This document shows, in pieces, positions 50,139-59,192 of a DNA stretch of 64,000 nt (its first letter is position 1; the number at the start of each line of letters is the position of its first letter). This DNA comes from Candidatus Sumerlaeia bacterium (lineage in GTDB: Bacteria; Sumerlaeota; Sumerlaeia; SLMS01; JAHLLQ01): NCBI GenBank assembly GCA_019634695.1, contig JAHCAW010000011.1, forward strand, positions 1-64,000. Direction: 5' to 3'. Position numbers and translations under genes: made by a program. The notes beneath the pieces are model-generated. The model did no database searches, was not told where the DNA came from, and saw nothing but the letters and a program-made list of their open reading frames with translations.

Positions 50139-51197
50139 ATGCCAACGGACCACGGTTTCCTCGACTCGCCTTTCGGTTCACTCGCGCCCGGCGCATGGGC
50201 GTTGCGTTCACTTTCCGATTGCGACGTGCGGGCAATTGGGACGTCGCGCCAGGGGCGAACGCTCTATGGTCTGCGCGTGGGCAACGGTCCGATGCGCGTG
50301 TCCATCGTGGCCGGCGCGCACGCGGACGAACCGGTCGGACCGCGCACCGCCCTGCATTTGGCCGCCGCGATGGCGCGCGGCGATGCGCCCTGGGCCGTCG
50401 AGTTGGCGCAACGCGCGACCTTCTGGATCGTGCCGCACGTTCATCCCGACGGCGAGGCAGCAAACGCGGAGTGGATCGGCGCGCTCGACGACTTCACCGC
50501 GTGGCTGCGCCATGCGACGCGCGACACGCCGGCCGACGATGTCGAGTTCCATTATCCACGCTCGATCGACGACCGCGACACCCGCCCGGAGAATCTCGCC
50601 GTCGCGGACTTCCTGCGTTCCGCCGGCGCGCCCTTCGACGTGCACGCCTCGCTGCACAGCATGGCGTTCGCCGAGGGCGCCTGGTTTCTGATCTGCCGCG
50701 CGTGGGCAGACCGCGCCCGGCAGGCTGGTTTGTTCGATCGGCTCGCCCGCGCGGCCAACGAGACCGGACTCGGGCTGCACGACATCGACCGCGGCGGCGA
50801 AAAAGGGTTCCATCGTCTCGCGCCGGGCGTCTCGACGACGCCGCACTCGCAGGCCATGCGCGACTTCTTCCTCGCCAAGGGCGATGCAGTGACCGCCGCG
50901 CACTTTCGGCCCAGCTCCATGGAGTTCGTCGCCGCGCTGGGCGGCGACCCGCTCTGCCTCGTCAGCGAGATTCCGCACTTCGTGCTGCGCGCGCGCACCC
51001 AGCCCGATCCGGGCGGCACGTACGCCAAGCTGCGCGACTTGCTGCCGACACTGCGCATGGCGGCGCTGAAAGGCGACGATGCGCCCATCACCAAAGCCGT
51101 CGCGCGCTTCGGCATCGAGCCGGTCCCGTGGACGCTGCATCGGGACCTGCAAGTCTCCTTCCTTTGCGCGGCGCTGGACGTGGTCGAAGCGCGCTGA
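50139..51197 (+). CDS. M14-family zinc carboxypeptidase-like protein
   Basis: 352 aa. The zinc site is visible: GAHADEPVG (HxxE, near residue 60) and the downstream His in DVHASLHSM (near 165). PHVHPDGEAAN corresponds to the NPDG substrate-binding segment. LVSEIPHFV may supply the catalytic Glu. There is no signal peptide, so it is probably cytoplasmic; substrates could be peptides or murein fragments. Ends two bases from the terminase-like gene on the other strand. Confidence 0.85.
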   Translation: MPTDHGFLDSPFGSLAPGAWALRSLSDCDVRAIGTSRQGRTLYGLRVGNGPMRVSIVAGAHADEPVGPRTALHLAAAMARGDAPWAVELAQRATFWIVPHVHPDGEAANAEWIGALDDFTAWLRHATRDTPADDVEFHYPRSIDDRDTRPENLAVADFLRSAGAPFDVHASLHSMAFAEGAWFLICRAWADRARQAGLFDRLARAANETGLGLHDIDRGGEKGFHRLAPGVSTTPHSQAMRDFFLAKGDAVTAAHFRPSSMEFVAALGGDPLCLVSEIPHFVLRARTQPDPGGTYAKLRDLLPTLRMAALKGDDAPITKAVARFGIEPVPWTLHRDLQVSFLCAALDVVEAR

Positions 51198-51199
51198 CA

Positions 51200-52885
51200 T
51201 CAGAAGGAACTCCGCGGGCGTTGGGATCGCGCGCGGGTGAAGGTGACGGTGCCCGTGCGAGGGCCCCACTCGTTCGCCAATTCGACAGCGCCGGCGAGCG
51301 CATCGAGCGCGTCGTCGTGTTCGGTGCGCGGATAGCGGGCAAGTTCGATCCAGAACTCCTCGGGCAGGTCCTCGGCGAGAGCGAGGCGTCCGCTGGCGAG
51401 CAGCGGCTCGAGCGCGGCGATGCGGGCCTCCTTGCGGCGGCGGGGATGAATGACCTCGACGGGCAGGTCGGCGCGTCGGCCGGCACGCGCGCGGCGGCGG
51501 CGCTCCTCCTCGATCGGCAGCGTGAGCAACTCCTGAAAGCCGGTGCCCTCGATGCCGAGGCGTTCGAAGCCGAGCGCCTCGTGCATGTCGAACAGGGCGG
51601 CGACCTGGGCGCTGGCGGGTGCGCGCCGCACCCACAAGCTGAGCGCGACAAGGCGTCCGTCGGGCGCGAGTCCGACGGCGGCGAGCGCGGCGAAGTCGCC
51701 GGCCCCGGCCGCGCGCCGCTTGCCCAGCGCCGCATCGTGGTAGGCGAACAGGCGCAGGTCGCCGCGGGCGATCACGATGGCTGCGGTGACTGCGCCGGGA
51801 GCGAGCAGCTCGACGGTTCCATCCGGACGGCGGCGGGCGCGCCAGGCGGTCTCGGGATCGAAGAGCGCCTCCTCGGGGCCGAGCGGTTCGTTCTGCTTCT
51901 CCTGAAAGAAGGCGCGGCGACCCTGCACGACGAGTTGTGTCATCAGGTGCTCGCAGTCCTCGTGCTCGGGCCAGAGCGTGCGGGCGTCGGCGGTCATCGT
52001 CTCGCGATGGGCAAGGAAGTGGGCACGGGCACTCTCGCGGCGATCGGGCACGGCGTGATCGGTGAGTAGGCTGCGCCACTGCTGCCATTCGGGCGAGGGG
52101 GCCGGGAAGCGTTCGAGGGCGCGGCAGTGCAGCGACTCGAAGTCGGCGCGGTCGAGTAACGTGGCGAGCAGTCCCTTGGGATGCAGCACTGTGCCGATGG
52201 CGAGCAGATGCGTGTAGGGAGCGCCAAGGTGCTCGACGACCTCGGCAAACCAGTCGTGCAGGGCGCGGCGGCGGCGGGCGGACTCGGCCGCGGCGGAGGA
52301 CTCGACATCGTCGAGCACGATCTTGGTCGGCCGCCACGAGTCGAACGAGACGCCGCGCATCTCGGCGCCGGCACCGAAGGCCTCGATGCGCACGCTGTTG
52401 GCCTCGAGCGTGCGGTTGGTGGCGCCGACGCGGTGGAGCAGGTGCGGAAACCAGCGCACGAGGGGCGTGTCGCCTGCGAGTTCCGCGCGGATGGCGCGCA
52501 GGCGTTGCTGCGCCTGGCGCTGCGTGGCGGAGAGCAGCAGGATGTAGCGCTCGCGCGCGTAGACCAGATCGTGCAGGACGAGCAGCAGCGAGACGACGGT
52601 GGACTTGGCGTGCCCGCGCGGTGCGGCCAGGGCGAACCGCAGTCCGGCGCGATGCGGCAGGGCGTGGGCCCCCATGCGCCGATGCCAGGCGAACAGCGTG
52701 CGGTGGAACGGCGCGAAGGGCAGGCGGAGATGATGCCCGAGCGCCTGGCGGGCAAAGAGGGTGACATCGACCTGCGCGCGGAGGGCGAAGAGGCGGGCGC
52801 GCTCAGTCGCCGGAGTCGTCGCCGCCAGGTGCCGGAACTCCGTCTCCGAACAGGTGTGGATCCACGATGCCGGCGGCAGGCTCAT
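51200..52885 (-). CDS. Phage terminase large subunit-like protein
   Basis: 561 aa from MSLPPASWIHTC at 52885. The ATPase half has APRGHAKSTVVSLLL (Walker A, near residue 90), LSATQRQAQQRLRAI and KIVLDDVESSAAAE (Walker B). The C-terminal half (VTAAIVIARGDLRLFAYHDAALGK, then FERLGIEGTGFQ and YPRTEHDDALDALAG) follows the RNase H-like nuclease, with the usual HDDALDAL end. It packages DNA in phages. No capsid, portal or lysis genes adjoin, and base composition is like the chromosome, so it is a remnant or a domesticated gene. Confidence 0.85.
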   Translation of the reverse strand: MSLPPASWIHTCSETEFRHLAATTPATERARLFALRAQVDVTLFARQALGHHLRLPFAPFHRTLFAWHRRMGAHALPHRAGLRFALAAPRGHAKSTVVSLLLVLHDLVYARERYILLLSATQRQAQQRLRAIRAELAGDTPLVRWFPHLLHRVGATNRTLEANSVRIEAFGAGAEMRGVSFDSWRPTKIVLDDVESSAAAESARRRRALHDWFAEVVEHLGAPYTHLLAIGTVLHPKGLLATLLDRADFESLHCRALERFPAPSPEWQQWRSLLTDHAVPDRRESARAHFLAHRETMTADARTLWPEHEDCEHLMTQLVVQGRRAFFQEKQNEPLGPEEALFDPETAWRARRRPDGTVELLAPGAVTAAIVIARGDLRLFAYHDAALGKRRAAGAGDFAALAAVGLAPDGRLVALSLWVRRAPASAQVAALFDMHEALGFERLGIEGTGFQELLTLPIEEERRRRARAGRRADLPVEVIHPRRRKEARIAALEPLLASGRLALAEDLPEEFWIELARYPRTEHDDALDALAGAVELANEWGPRTGTVTFTRARSQRPRSSF

Positions 52886-53111
52886 GTCCGGTGGCGTTCC
52901 CTTCTTGCAGGCGGCGGTCGAGTTGCTCGATCTCGAGGATGCGGCGACAGATGGCGAAGACGTTGGCGAGCTCGACGGTGCGGGAGGCATCGACACGGGC
53001 GGCCGGGGCGTCGAGTGCCTGCTCGAAGAGATCGAGCCAGCGGTCGAGCAGCGCCTCGGCGCGTTCGAGTCGGCGCCGGCGGTGATCGGTTTCGGAGGAG
53101 GGCTCGGGCAT
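52803..53111 (-). CDS. Small protein upstream of terminase (102 aa)
   Basis: MPEPSSETDHRRRRLERAEALLDRWLDLFEQALD, helical and charged, then an acidic glycine-rich end. It overlaps the terminase start by 83 bases. By position it could be the terminase small subunit, but no small-subunit motif is visible. Confidence 0.5.
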   Translation of the reverse strand: MPEPSSETDHRRRRLERAEALLDRWLDLFEQALDAPAARVDASRTVELANVFAICRRILEIEQLDRRLQEGNATGHEPAAGIVDPHLFGDGVPAPGGDDSGD

Positions 53112-53341
53112 GGCGGATGGGTCTCCGGCGGGGGGATGCCGGGAAGGAAGGGGAACGGAGCGGGGGCCGTCGCGTCAGGGCGAACGGATGGAACGGATCG
53201 AACGAACGGACGGGGCGGGAAGCGACCGCATCGGGTTGGCAGGCAACTGGCTTGGAGAGAGGTTGACGGGCGCCGCGGGATTGCGCGATGGTGCCGAACG
53301 GCCCACCCCGGCGGGCGTGACGCCATGAAGAGGATTGGTTC

Positions 53342-53665
53342 ATGATCACGGTGACGGATATTGCGGCGCGCGAGGTGCGGCGCCTGCTTGAGGTCGAGAA
53401 CAAGCAGTCTTGGGGCCTGCGCGTGGGCGTGGCGGGCGGCGGCTGCTCGGGGCTGAGCTACACGCTGGCTTTCGAGGAGAAGGCCCGGGAGACGGACGCG
53501 GTCTTCACGGTGGAGGGGATCCCGGTGTTCGTGGACCCGAAGAGCTTTCTGTTCCTGAACGGGATGGTGCTGGACTACTCGACGGACTTGTTGAACGGCG
53601 GCTTCCGGTTCCAGAACCCAAACGCCAAGCGCACTTGCTCTTGCGGCAGTTCGTTCTCGGCCTGA
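53342..53665 (+). CDS. A-type iron-sulfur cluster carrier (IscA/ErpA family)
   Basis: 107 aa. Carries Fe-S clusters to apoproteins. The three ligand cysteines are present: GGGCSGLSY (near residue 37) and CSCGSSF at the C-terminus. PVFVDPKSFLFLNGMVLDY is also diagnostic. Compact and standard length. The isc/suf partner genes are not nearby. Start MITVTDIAAREV at 53342. Confidence 0.93.
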   Translation: MITVTDIAAREVRRLLEVENKQSWGLRVGVAGGGCSGLSYTLAFEEKARETDAVFTVEGIPVFVDPKSFLFLNGMVLDYSTDLLNGGFRFQNPNAKRTCSCGSSFSA

Positions 53666-53748
53666 GCGGCCTTCGCAGGCCCTTGGGTGCTCCAGCGCCG
53701 TTGGCTCGGGCCTGAGACCCTGTTCTTGATAAACGTGACAATGGTTGT

Positions 53749-54208
53749 CCAAATCGGTCGATTTGGCTTGCCTCGGGGACGGGGGTGTGGTGGACTCCGC
53801 CCAGAGATTGGCGAGAGCCGGCCGGAACGGTTTCGCCAACCGCCATTCGCAGCAGGCGCCCAAGGAGGACGTGGCAGGCGTTGTCAGGTGGGAGGGACCA
53901 CCCGAAGAGGGATCGGGAGGAACCCCGAGGGAACCTGACGACCAGAGGGCTGTCACGACCGGAGAAGTGGTGAGGGATCGCCGTGGGAGGGGTTGCGCAA
54001 CTGCACCCCGCGAATGGCCCGCCGTTGGGACTCCGTCCTGAGGAGGAGAGGGTCCGAACGGAGGGGACGAGGAGAGGACCGGAGGGAGTCGGGAGGAGAG
54101 GGAGTCTCGCCCGACAGACTCTGCATCCGCGGGCGAGCAACGGACCGGCCGGCTTTCGCGCTGTACGAGATCCCCGCTTCGGACTTTGGGTCCGGAGCGG
54201 GGATTTTG
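53749..54208 (+). ncRNA. Candidate GGA-rich structured RNA
   Basis: About 460 bases without a protein gene, between the Fe-S carrier and tmk, ending in a strong terminator. The plus strand is purine-rich and carries more than twenty GGA triplets. Several are in hairpin loops, e.g. TCGGG-AGGAAC-CCCGA (53,913-53,928) and GAGA-GGGAG-TCTC. A ten-base helix encloses 53,880-53,942, and CCAAATC/GATTTGG (53,749-53,766) may be the 5' hairpin. GGA-loops are the binding sites of CsrA/RsmA in CsrB-type RNAs. I could not match it to RNase P, tmRNA, SRP or 6S RNA. A long untranslated leader is the main alternative. Confidence 0.45.
54171..54208 (+). terminator. Strong intrinsic terminator
   Basis: Fifteen-base stem (ATCCCCGCTTCGGAC with GTCCGGAGCGGGGAT, one G-T pair) and loop TTTGG, followed by TTTTGCTTT. 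It lies 505 bases after the Fe-S carrier stop and 70 bases before tmk, so it most likely ends a separate transcript across 53,7xx-54,170. Confidence 0.88.
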
Positions 54209-54278
54209 CTTTGGACCCGAGGGTGGAACGTGCGAGGGGTGCGGGGACGATATCACTCGGGATCGAGAGGCAGCGGGT

Positions 54279-54902
54279 ATGACGACGCGCGGTCGGTTCG
54301 TGGTGCTGGAGGGTCTGGACGGCGCGGGGACGTCGACGCAGCAGGCGGCGCTGCGCGCGTGGCTGGCGGGGCGCGGCCATGAGGTGGAACTGACGCGCGA
54401 GCCGACCGACGGGCCGATCGGCAGCGTGATCCGGCAGGTGCTGCTGGGGCGGCTGACGGTGGACCCGGCGACGATGGCGCTGCTGTTCGCGGCCGACCGG
54501 ACGGATCACCTGTTCAACGCGGTCGATGGCGTGACCGGCCAGCTCGAGGCGGGGCGTTGGGTGGTGTCGGACCGCTATGTGTTGTCATCGTTGGCCTATC
54601 AGGCGGCGACAGGGGTGGACCGCGCGTGGGTGGCGGCGATCAACGCCCGAGCGGTGGTGCCGGACGTGACGATCTATGTGGAGACGCCGGTGGAGGTCTG
54701 CCTGGAGCGCATCGCGCGGCGCAGCAGCCGCGACGAGCTGTACCACAAGGGGGACCTGCTGCGGCGCGTGGCGGCGGAATACGAGCGGCTCTTCGAGTCG
54801 GTGGCGCCGACGGGTCACCTGATCCGCGTCCCGGGAACGGGCAGCCCGGACGAGGTGACGGGCCGAGTGGTCGGGGCGCTGGCGGAGTGGCTGGGGGCGT
54901 AG
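54279..54902 (+). CDS. tmk: Thymidylate kinase
   Basis: 207 aa. Phosphorylates dTMP. Blocks: FVVLEGLDGAGTSTQ, LTREPTDGPIG, FAADRTDH, VVSDRYVLSSLAYQ and YVETPVEVCLERI. The P-loop reads GAGTST where most kinases have GAGK(S/T)T, so the usual lysine is replaced by Thr. I recall similar G-T-T variants in tmk of some lineages, so it need not be inactive. Start MTTRGRFVVLEG at 54,279; upstream frame overlaps the terminator. Confidence 0.93.
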   Translation: MTTRGRFVVLEGLDGAGTSTQQAALRAWLAGRGHEVELTREPTDGPIGSVIRQVLLGRLTVDPATMALLFAADRTDHLFNAVDGVTGQLEAGRWVVSDRYVLSSLAYQAATGVDRAWVAAINARAVVPDVTIYVETPVEVCLERIARRSSRDELYHKGDLLRRVAAEYERLFESVAPTGHLIRVPGTGSPDEVTGRVVGALAEWLGA

Positions 54903-55007
54903 AGACCAGTTTTCCGGGATTCTGAGTTGCCGGATGGGCGGGGGTGTCCCATCCTGTGAATTGCCGTGTCTCGCGGCCTGGGAATATGCCGATCGGGGGA
55001 TCGTTCG

Positions 55008-58000
55008 ATGAGACTCGTCTTGGTGTGCGGATTCCTGCTTTGTGCGGGGTTGGGGGTAGCCGCTCCGCAGGTGTCGAATGTGCAGGCCGGCCAACGGCCG
55101 GACGGGTCGGGGCTGGTGGAAGTGAGCTACGACCTGTCGGGCGGCGTGGATCCGATGACGGTGTTCCTGCACGTGTCGCTCGATGACGGGGCGACGTGGA
55201 GCGTCATCCCGCACCCGGACCATGTGTCGGGCGACGTGGGCACCAGCGTGGGCAATGGCGCTTCGCGGCAGATTGTGTGGGATGCGGGTACGGAGCGGCC
55301 GGGCGTGACGTGGGAGAACGCGCGGGTGCGGGTGACGGCTCTGGAGGCGATCGCGACGGCGCAGGAGCGAACGATCCTGCTGCCGGGGGATGTGCCCTTG
55401 ACGATGGTGGGAATCCCGGGCGGGACGTTCCTGATGGGGGCAGCGGAGAGGAACTGGACGCGAAGCGACGAGTGGCCGATTCATGCGGTCTCGATCATGC
55501 GGCATTTCGAGATGGGCAAGTTCGAGCTGACGCGCGAGCAATGGTCCGCGTTGTCGACGACGACGCCATGGACGGAATTGTACGAGGATCATTACGAGGG
55601 GCTGGATGCGCCGGCGAACAGCGTGACATACCATGATGCGCTGGAGTGGATCGCGGCGCTGAACGCGCACGTGATCGCAACGAGTCAGGGAGCGGGGACG
55701 TTCCGCCTGCCGAGCGAGGCGGAGTGGGAACACGCGGCACGAGCGGGCACGCGGGGACGCTTCTGGTTCGGGGATTCGGACTGCCCTCCCTCGGGGGTGC
55801 CGGAGTTTCAGGGATACTGCTCGCTGATGGATCACGCGTGGTTCGGGGACAACGTGGCCGGGCTGGGTGCCCAAGCCGTGGGCCAGAAGCTGCCGAATCC
55901 GTTCGGCCTCTACGACATGTCGGGCAACGTGAGCGAGTGGTGTCTGGATGTGCGTTGGACGTACGTGGACACGCCGATCGACGGCAGCGCGTATGGGAGT
56001 CCGGAGGACGCCGACTACTATCGGATTCTGCGTGGCGGCAACTTCCTGAACACGCCGCAGCATGTGCGTCCGGCGAGCCGCCAGAGCAACCTGCGCTTTG
56101 TGGCGGGTTCGGAGTCTGGCTTTCGTCTGGCGCGGGACTTGGAGGAAAGTGCGTTCGGAGGTTGGGCGAGCGGTCACGACTTCTCCGGGTCCTTCACGGT
56201 GGACACGGTGCCGAATCTGGATCCGCCGAACGAGGTGTGGGCCTGGGCGGAGGAACTGACCGGGCTGACGGGTTCGGTGACGGGAACCACGGTGGGGGCG
56301 GTGTACGAGCTGGACGAGCCGCTGCATCGCAACAACGCCTGGGGACCGACGGTGTGGTATCGCTGGACGCCGGAGCATCGAGGCTCGGCGGTGTTCCACA
56401 CGTGCCAAGGCTCGACCTACGACACGATGCTCGCGGTCTACACGGGCGAGTCGCTGCGAAGCCTGAAGCTAGTGACGGCGAACGACAACAGCCTGTTGGG
56501 CGACTGCGGGGGCGTGCGCAGCCGCGTGGCGTTCACGGCGAATGCCGGAACGACTTACTACATCGTGGTCGGAGGCGCCGAGTTTGACGCCGGCGACTAC
56601 ACGCTGACGTGGCTGCAGACGCCGTTCCCACCGGCGAACGACAACTTCGCCGGGACAATGCTCATCGGGCACGAGGGAGCGGTGTTCGGCTCGACGCAGT
56701 ACGCAACGCGGCAGGGGGGCGAGCCGGCACACGCGGGCGAGTCCGACAGCCCGTCGGTCTGGTACAGTTGGAATGCACCGGGCCCGGGCTTGGCGCGCTT
56801 CTCGACGTGCAATGAAACGGGCTTCAACTCGGTGCTGGATGTCTACACGGGCAACGCGGTGTCGAACCTGAGGCGGGTGCCGTGGACGAACGAGGACTGC
56901 GAGGAATTGGGAAGCACGATCACCTTCACGGCGACGACGGAGACGACGTACCGAATTGCGGTGGCGGGCAACGGCACGGCGTCCGGGACTTTTCTGCTGA
57001 CATGGTCGGGGCCGGAAACGCCGCCGCCGCCGCCCAACGACGACTTCGCGGACGCGACGGTGCTGCCGGGCTATCGAGGCTCGCTGGCCGGAACGACTTT
57101 GGGGGCGACGCGTCAGGCGAACGAGCCGCCGCACGTGGGCTTGTGGGGTTACTCGAGCGGGTCGGTGTGGTATCGCTGGACGCCGCCGGAGGACGGTTTC
57201 GCGACGATCGGCACGTGTGCGGGGGCGGACTTCGACACGGTGCTGGCGGTGTATACGGGCTCGTCCCTGGGGGGACTCAAGTTTGTGGCGCAGGACGACG
57301 ATGCCTGTCCGTTCGGCCGCAGCAGCGTCTCCTTCTCCGCGCGAGCCGAAAGCACGTATCACGTGGCCGTTGCGGGCAAGGGAGTCGCCAGCGGTTCGTT
57401 CGTGCTGGGTTGGGACGTGCAACCGCCGAACCCGCTGGACGACGCGCACGAGCCCAACGAGTCGTGGGTGCTGGCGCGCGGCAAACAGCCGTTGCTGGTG
57501 GGCGACCGTATCGAGAACCTGGCGCTGTACAACGAGGACTGGTACCGGATCGCGATCGGGCCGGAGGAGTCGGTGGCCGTTCGGGTGCTCTTCCTGCACA
57601 CGGAGGGCAACATCAACGCCGAGCTGTACGACCTGCGGGTGTTCGACCGCACGGGCTGGCCGATGCGCGTGGCGGAGAGCTACTCGCCGGATCATCCGTG
57701 GGTGTGGAATCCGGCGGCGGGCGACGGGCCGGCGCCGATCTGGGACACGCTGCCGTGGGGACCGCAGACGGCTGACGACGAGTGGCTGACGTTCATCAAC
57801 AGCACGGGCGCGACGGAACTGTTCCTGCGCGTCTACGGCGAAGGCAACGAGTACAACCCGCGCTACTCGGTGTATGTGGATTCGCTGGGCGTGGACGATG
57901 CGTTCGAGCCGAACAACGCCCTCGAGCAGGCGGCGACGATCGCGCGCGACGTGCCATACGAGTGGCTGATCGGTCGCGAGAACGACTTCTATCGGGTGGA

Positions 58001-58265
58001 CACCTCCGGCGTGGAGGCGATCCGCGTGCGGCTGGCGTGCTACGCGCTGCTGGGCACGATGTACTTCGAGGTGCATGGCGTGCGTCCGGAGGACGGCACG
58101 TTCGGGCCGCTGGAGACGAGCAAGATGTACGAGCCGAATCGCTACGATGCGGCCCGCGAGGTGTGCGTGAGCGGCCAGGACGAGGTGTTCGTGCGTGTCT
58201 ACCCGGCGGTGCGTCGGGCGAACCTGTACAACCTGGTGGTGGAGACGCTGGAGGAGTGTCCGTAG
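55008..58265 (+). CDS. Secreted SUMF1-domain protein with three repeats and PPC-like modules
   Basis: 1,085 aa from MRLVLVCGFLL, which opens a signal peptide (LVCGFLLCAGLGVAA). A short Ig-like region (about 20-115) precedes the formylglycine-generating-enzyme/SUMF1 fold: MVGIPGGTFLMG, EWPIHAVS, FRLPSEAEWEHAARAG, NPFGLYDMSGNVSEWC, RILRGGNF and SGFRLAR. Three repeats follow (about 395-537, 541-665, 676-800), each with a SVWYRWTP-like, DTxLAVYTG and AxTTYxIxV pattern. The end has two DDxxEPN-type segments like pre-peptidase C-terminal domains. SUMF1-like here probably means a lectin-type or matrix domain rather than sulfatase activation. Surface role inferred. Confidence 0.8.
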   Translation: MRLVLVCGFLLCAGLGVAAPQVSNVQAGQRPDGSGLVEVSYDLSGGVDPMTVFLHVSLDDGATWSVIPHPDHVSGDVGTSVGNGASRQIVWDAGTERPGVTWENARVRVTALEAIATAQERTILLPGDVPLTMVGIPGGTFLMGAAERNWTRSDEWPIHAVSIMRHFEMGKFELTREQWSALSTTTPWTELYEDHYEGLDAPANSVTYHDALEWIAALNAHVIATSQGAGTFRLPSEAEWEHAARAGTRGRFWFGDSDCPPSGVPEFQGYCSLMDHAWFGDNVAGLGAQAVGQKLPNPFGLYDMSGNVSEWCLDVRWTYVDTPIDGSAYGSPEDADYYRILRGGNFLNTPQHVRPASRQSNLRFVAGSESGFRLARDLEESAFGGWASGHDFSGSFTVDTVPNLDPPNEVWAWAEELTGLTGSVTGTTVGAVYELDEPLHRNNAWGPTVWYRWTPEHRGSAVFHTCQGSTYDTMLAVYTGESLRSLKLVTANDNSLLGDCGGVRSRVAFTANAGTTYYIVVGGAEFDAGDYTLTWLQTPFPPANDNFAGTMLIGHEGAVFGSTQYATRQGGEPAHAGESDSPSVWYSWNAPGPGLARFSTCNETGFNSVLDVYTGNAVSNLRRVPWTNEDCEELGSTITFTATTETTYRIAVAGNGTASGTFLLTWSGPETPPPPPNDDFADATVLPGYRGSLAGTTLGATRQANEPPHVGLWGYSSGSVWYRWTPPEDGFATIGTCAGADFDTVLAVYTGSSLGGLKFVAQDDDACPFGRSSVSFSARAESTYHVAVAGKGVASGSFVLGWDVQPPNPLDDAHEPNESWVLARGKQPLLVGDRIENLALYNEDWYRIAIGPEESVAVRVLFLHTEGNINAELYDLRVFDRTGWPMRVAESYSPDHPWVWNPAAGDGPAPIWDTLPWGPQTADDEWLTFINSTGATELFLRVYGEGNEYNPRYSVYVDSLGVDDAFEPNNALEQAATIARDVPYEWLIGRENDFYRVDTSGVEAIRVRLACYALLGTMYFEVHGVRPEDGTFGPLETSKMYEPNRYDAAREVCVSGQDEVFVRVYPAVRRANLYNLVVETLEECP

Positions 58266-58270
58266 GGGGG

Positions 58271-58301
58271 CGTGGTTCGTCGTTCGTGGTTCGTGGTTCG
58301 A
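58271..58301. repeat. Heptamer repeat tract GTGGTTC, copy 1
   Basis: Tandem copies of gtggttc with one change, ending in cgag. A longer tract of the same unit follows the pseudopilin gene at 59,155. Both lie in intergenic DNA. Confidence 0.7.
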
Positions 58302-58530
58302 GCACCTGCCGCGTGCCGGGGCTGTTGATTGTGGCCTCGGCGCCGCCACTATCCTCCCCGAGCTCGCATGACCTGCGGGCGGGCTCGGCCGAGAGGGGCA
58401 TGGCTGGGGGTGGGGGCCAAGAATGCCAATATCGTGATAGACACGGGGGCTCGGGGGTGGGTATGCGCTCGGGCGGTTTGGGTGCCGGGCGGCGTGATCG
58501 GCCGGTGGAACTCGCGGGGCGGTGGCATTC

Positions 58531-59148
58531 ATGGGCAAGCGGGCGTTCACGTTGATCGAGCTGCTGATCGTGGTGGCGATCATCGCGATTCTGGCGGCGA
58601 TCGCGGTGCCGAACTTTTTGGAAGCGCAGGTGCGGGCGAAGGTGTCGCGGGCGCAGGCCGACATGCGGTCGGTGGCGACGGCGCTCGAGGCCTATCATGT
58701 GGACTACAACAAGTACCCGACGATGCTGGAGCCGGGTTTCACGGGCGGCGTGGCGCCGCTGGCGAACTCAGACCTGAAGTGGTGGTATGTGCCGAACTCG
58801 CTGAGCACGCCGATCGCCTACATTTCGAGCGCGACGATGCAGTGCCCGTTCGGGGGCAACTGGGAGCGGAAGGACAACTTCCCGGACAACATCTGGCGGC
58901 GCTATGGATACGAGAACATCCCGGAGCTGATGGGCAAGCGGGTGGACTTTCCGATTCTGGCGAACCGGTATCGCGACGAGGCGCTGGTGTGGAGCGGCAT
59001 GTGGCGGCTGCAGTGCGTGGGGCCGGATACGCTGTGGAACCCGTCGCGGCTGTACGACCCGACGAATGGAACGGTGAGCGAAGGGGACATCATCCGCACG
59101 CAGGCGAGCTCGAGCGGGAACACGAACCCGGACAATCTGGCGCCGTGA
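58531..59148 (+). CDS. Type II/IV pseudopilin-like protein
   Basis: 205 aa. The prepilin leader is MGKRAFTLIELLIVVAIIAI, with Phe as first mature residue after a short basic leader and Glu at position 5 of the mature protein. YNKYPT and the following DLKWWYVPNS region match the G-type pseudopilins of many uncultivated lineages (a structural Ca-binding loop is not evident). ATG at 58,531 rather than the GTG at 58,522. No assembly genes adjoin. Probably exported and part of a pilus or type II secretion fibre. Confidence 0.85.
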   Translation: MGKRAFTLIELLIVVAIIAILAAIAVPNFLEAQVRAKVSRAQADMRSVATALEAYHVDYNKYPTMLEPGFTGGVAPLANSDLKWWYVPNSLSTPIAYISSATMQCPFGGNWERKDNFPDNIWRRYGYENIPELMGKRVDFPILANRYRDEALVWSGMWRLQCVGPDTLWNPSRLYDPTNGTVSEGDIIRTQASSSGNTNPDNLAP

Positions 59149-59154
59149 GTGGTG

Positions 59155-59192
59155 GCGTGGTTCGTGGTTCGTGGTTCGTGGTTCGTGGTTCG
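59155..59192. repeat. Heptamer repeat tract GTGGTTC, copy 2
   Basis: Five tandem copies of gtggttc followed by cgag, as in copy 1 at 58,271. Both lie just after a stop codon, flanking the pseudopilin gene. Confidence 0.75.

Noticed and set aside
50208-52337. Minus-strand open frame of 709 codons
   Set aside because: Shadow of the M14 peptidase and out of frame with the terminase-like gene.
53749-54208. RNase P RNA, tmRNA, SRP RNA or 6S RNA
   Set aside because: The conserved segments I know for these RNAs (for example GAGGAAAGTCC of RNase P, or the tRNA-like end of tmRNA) are not present on either strand.
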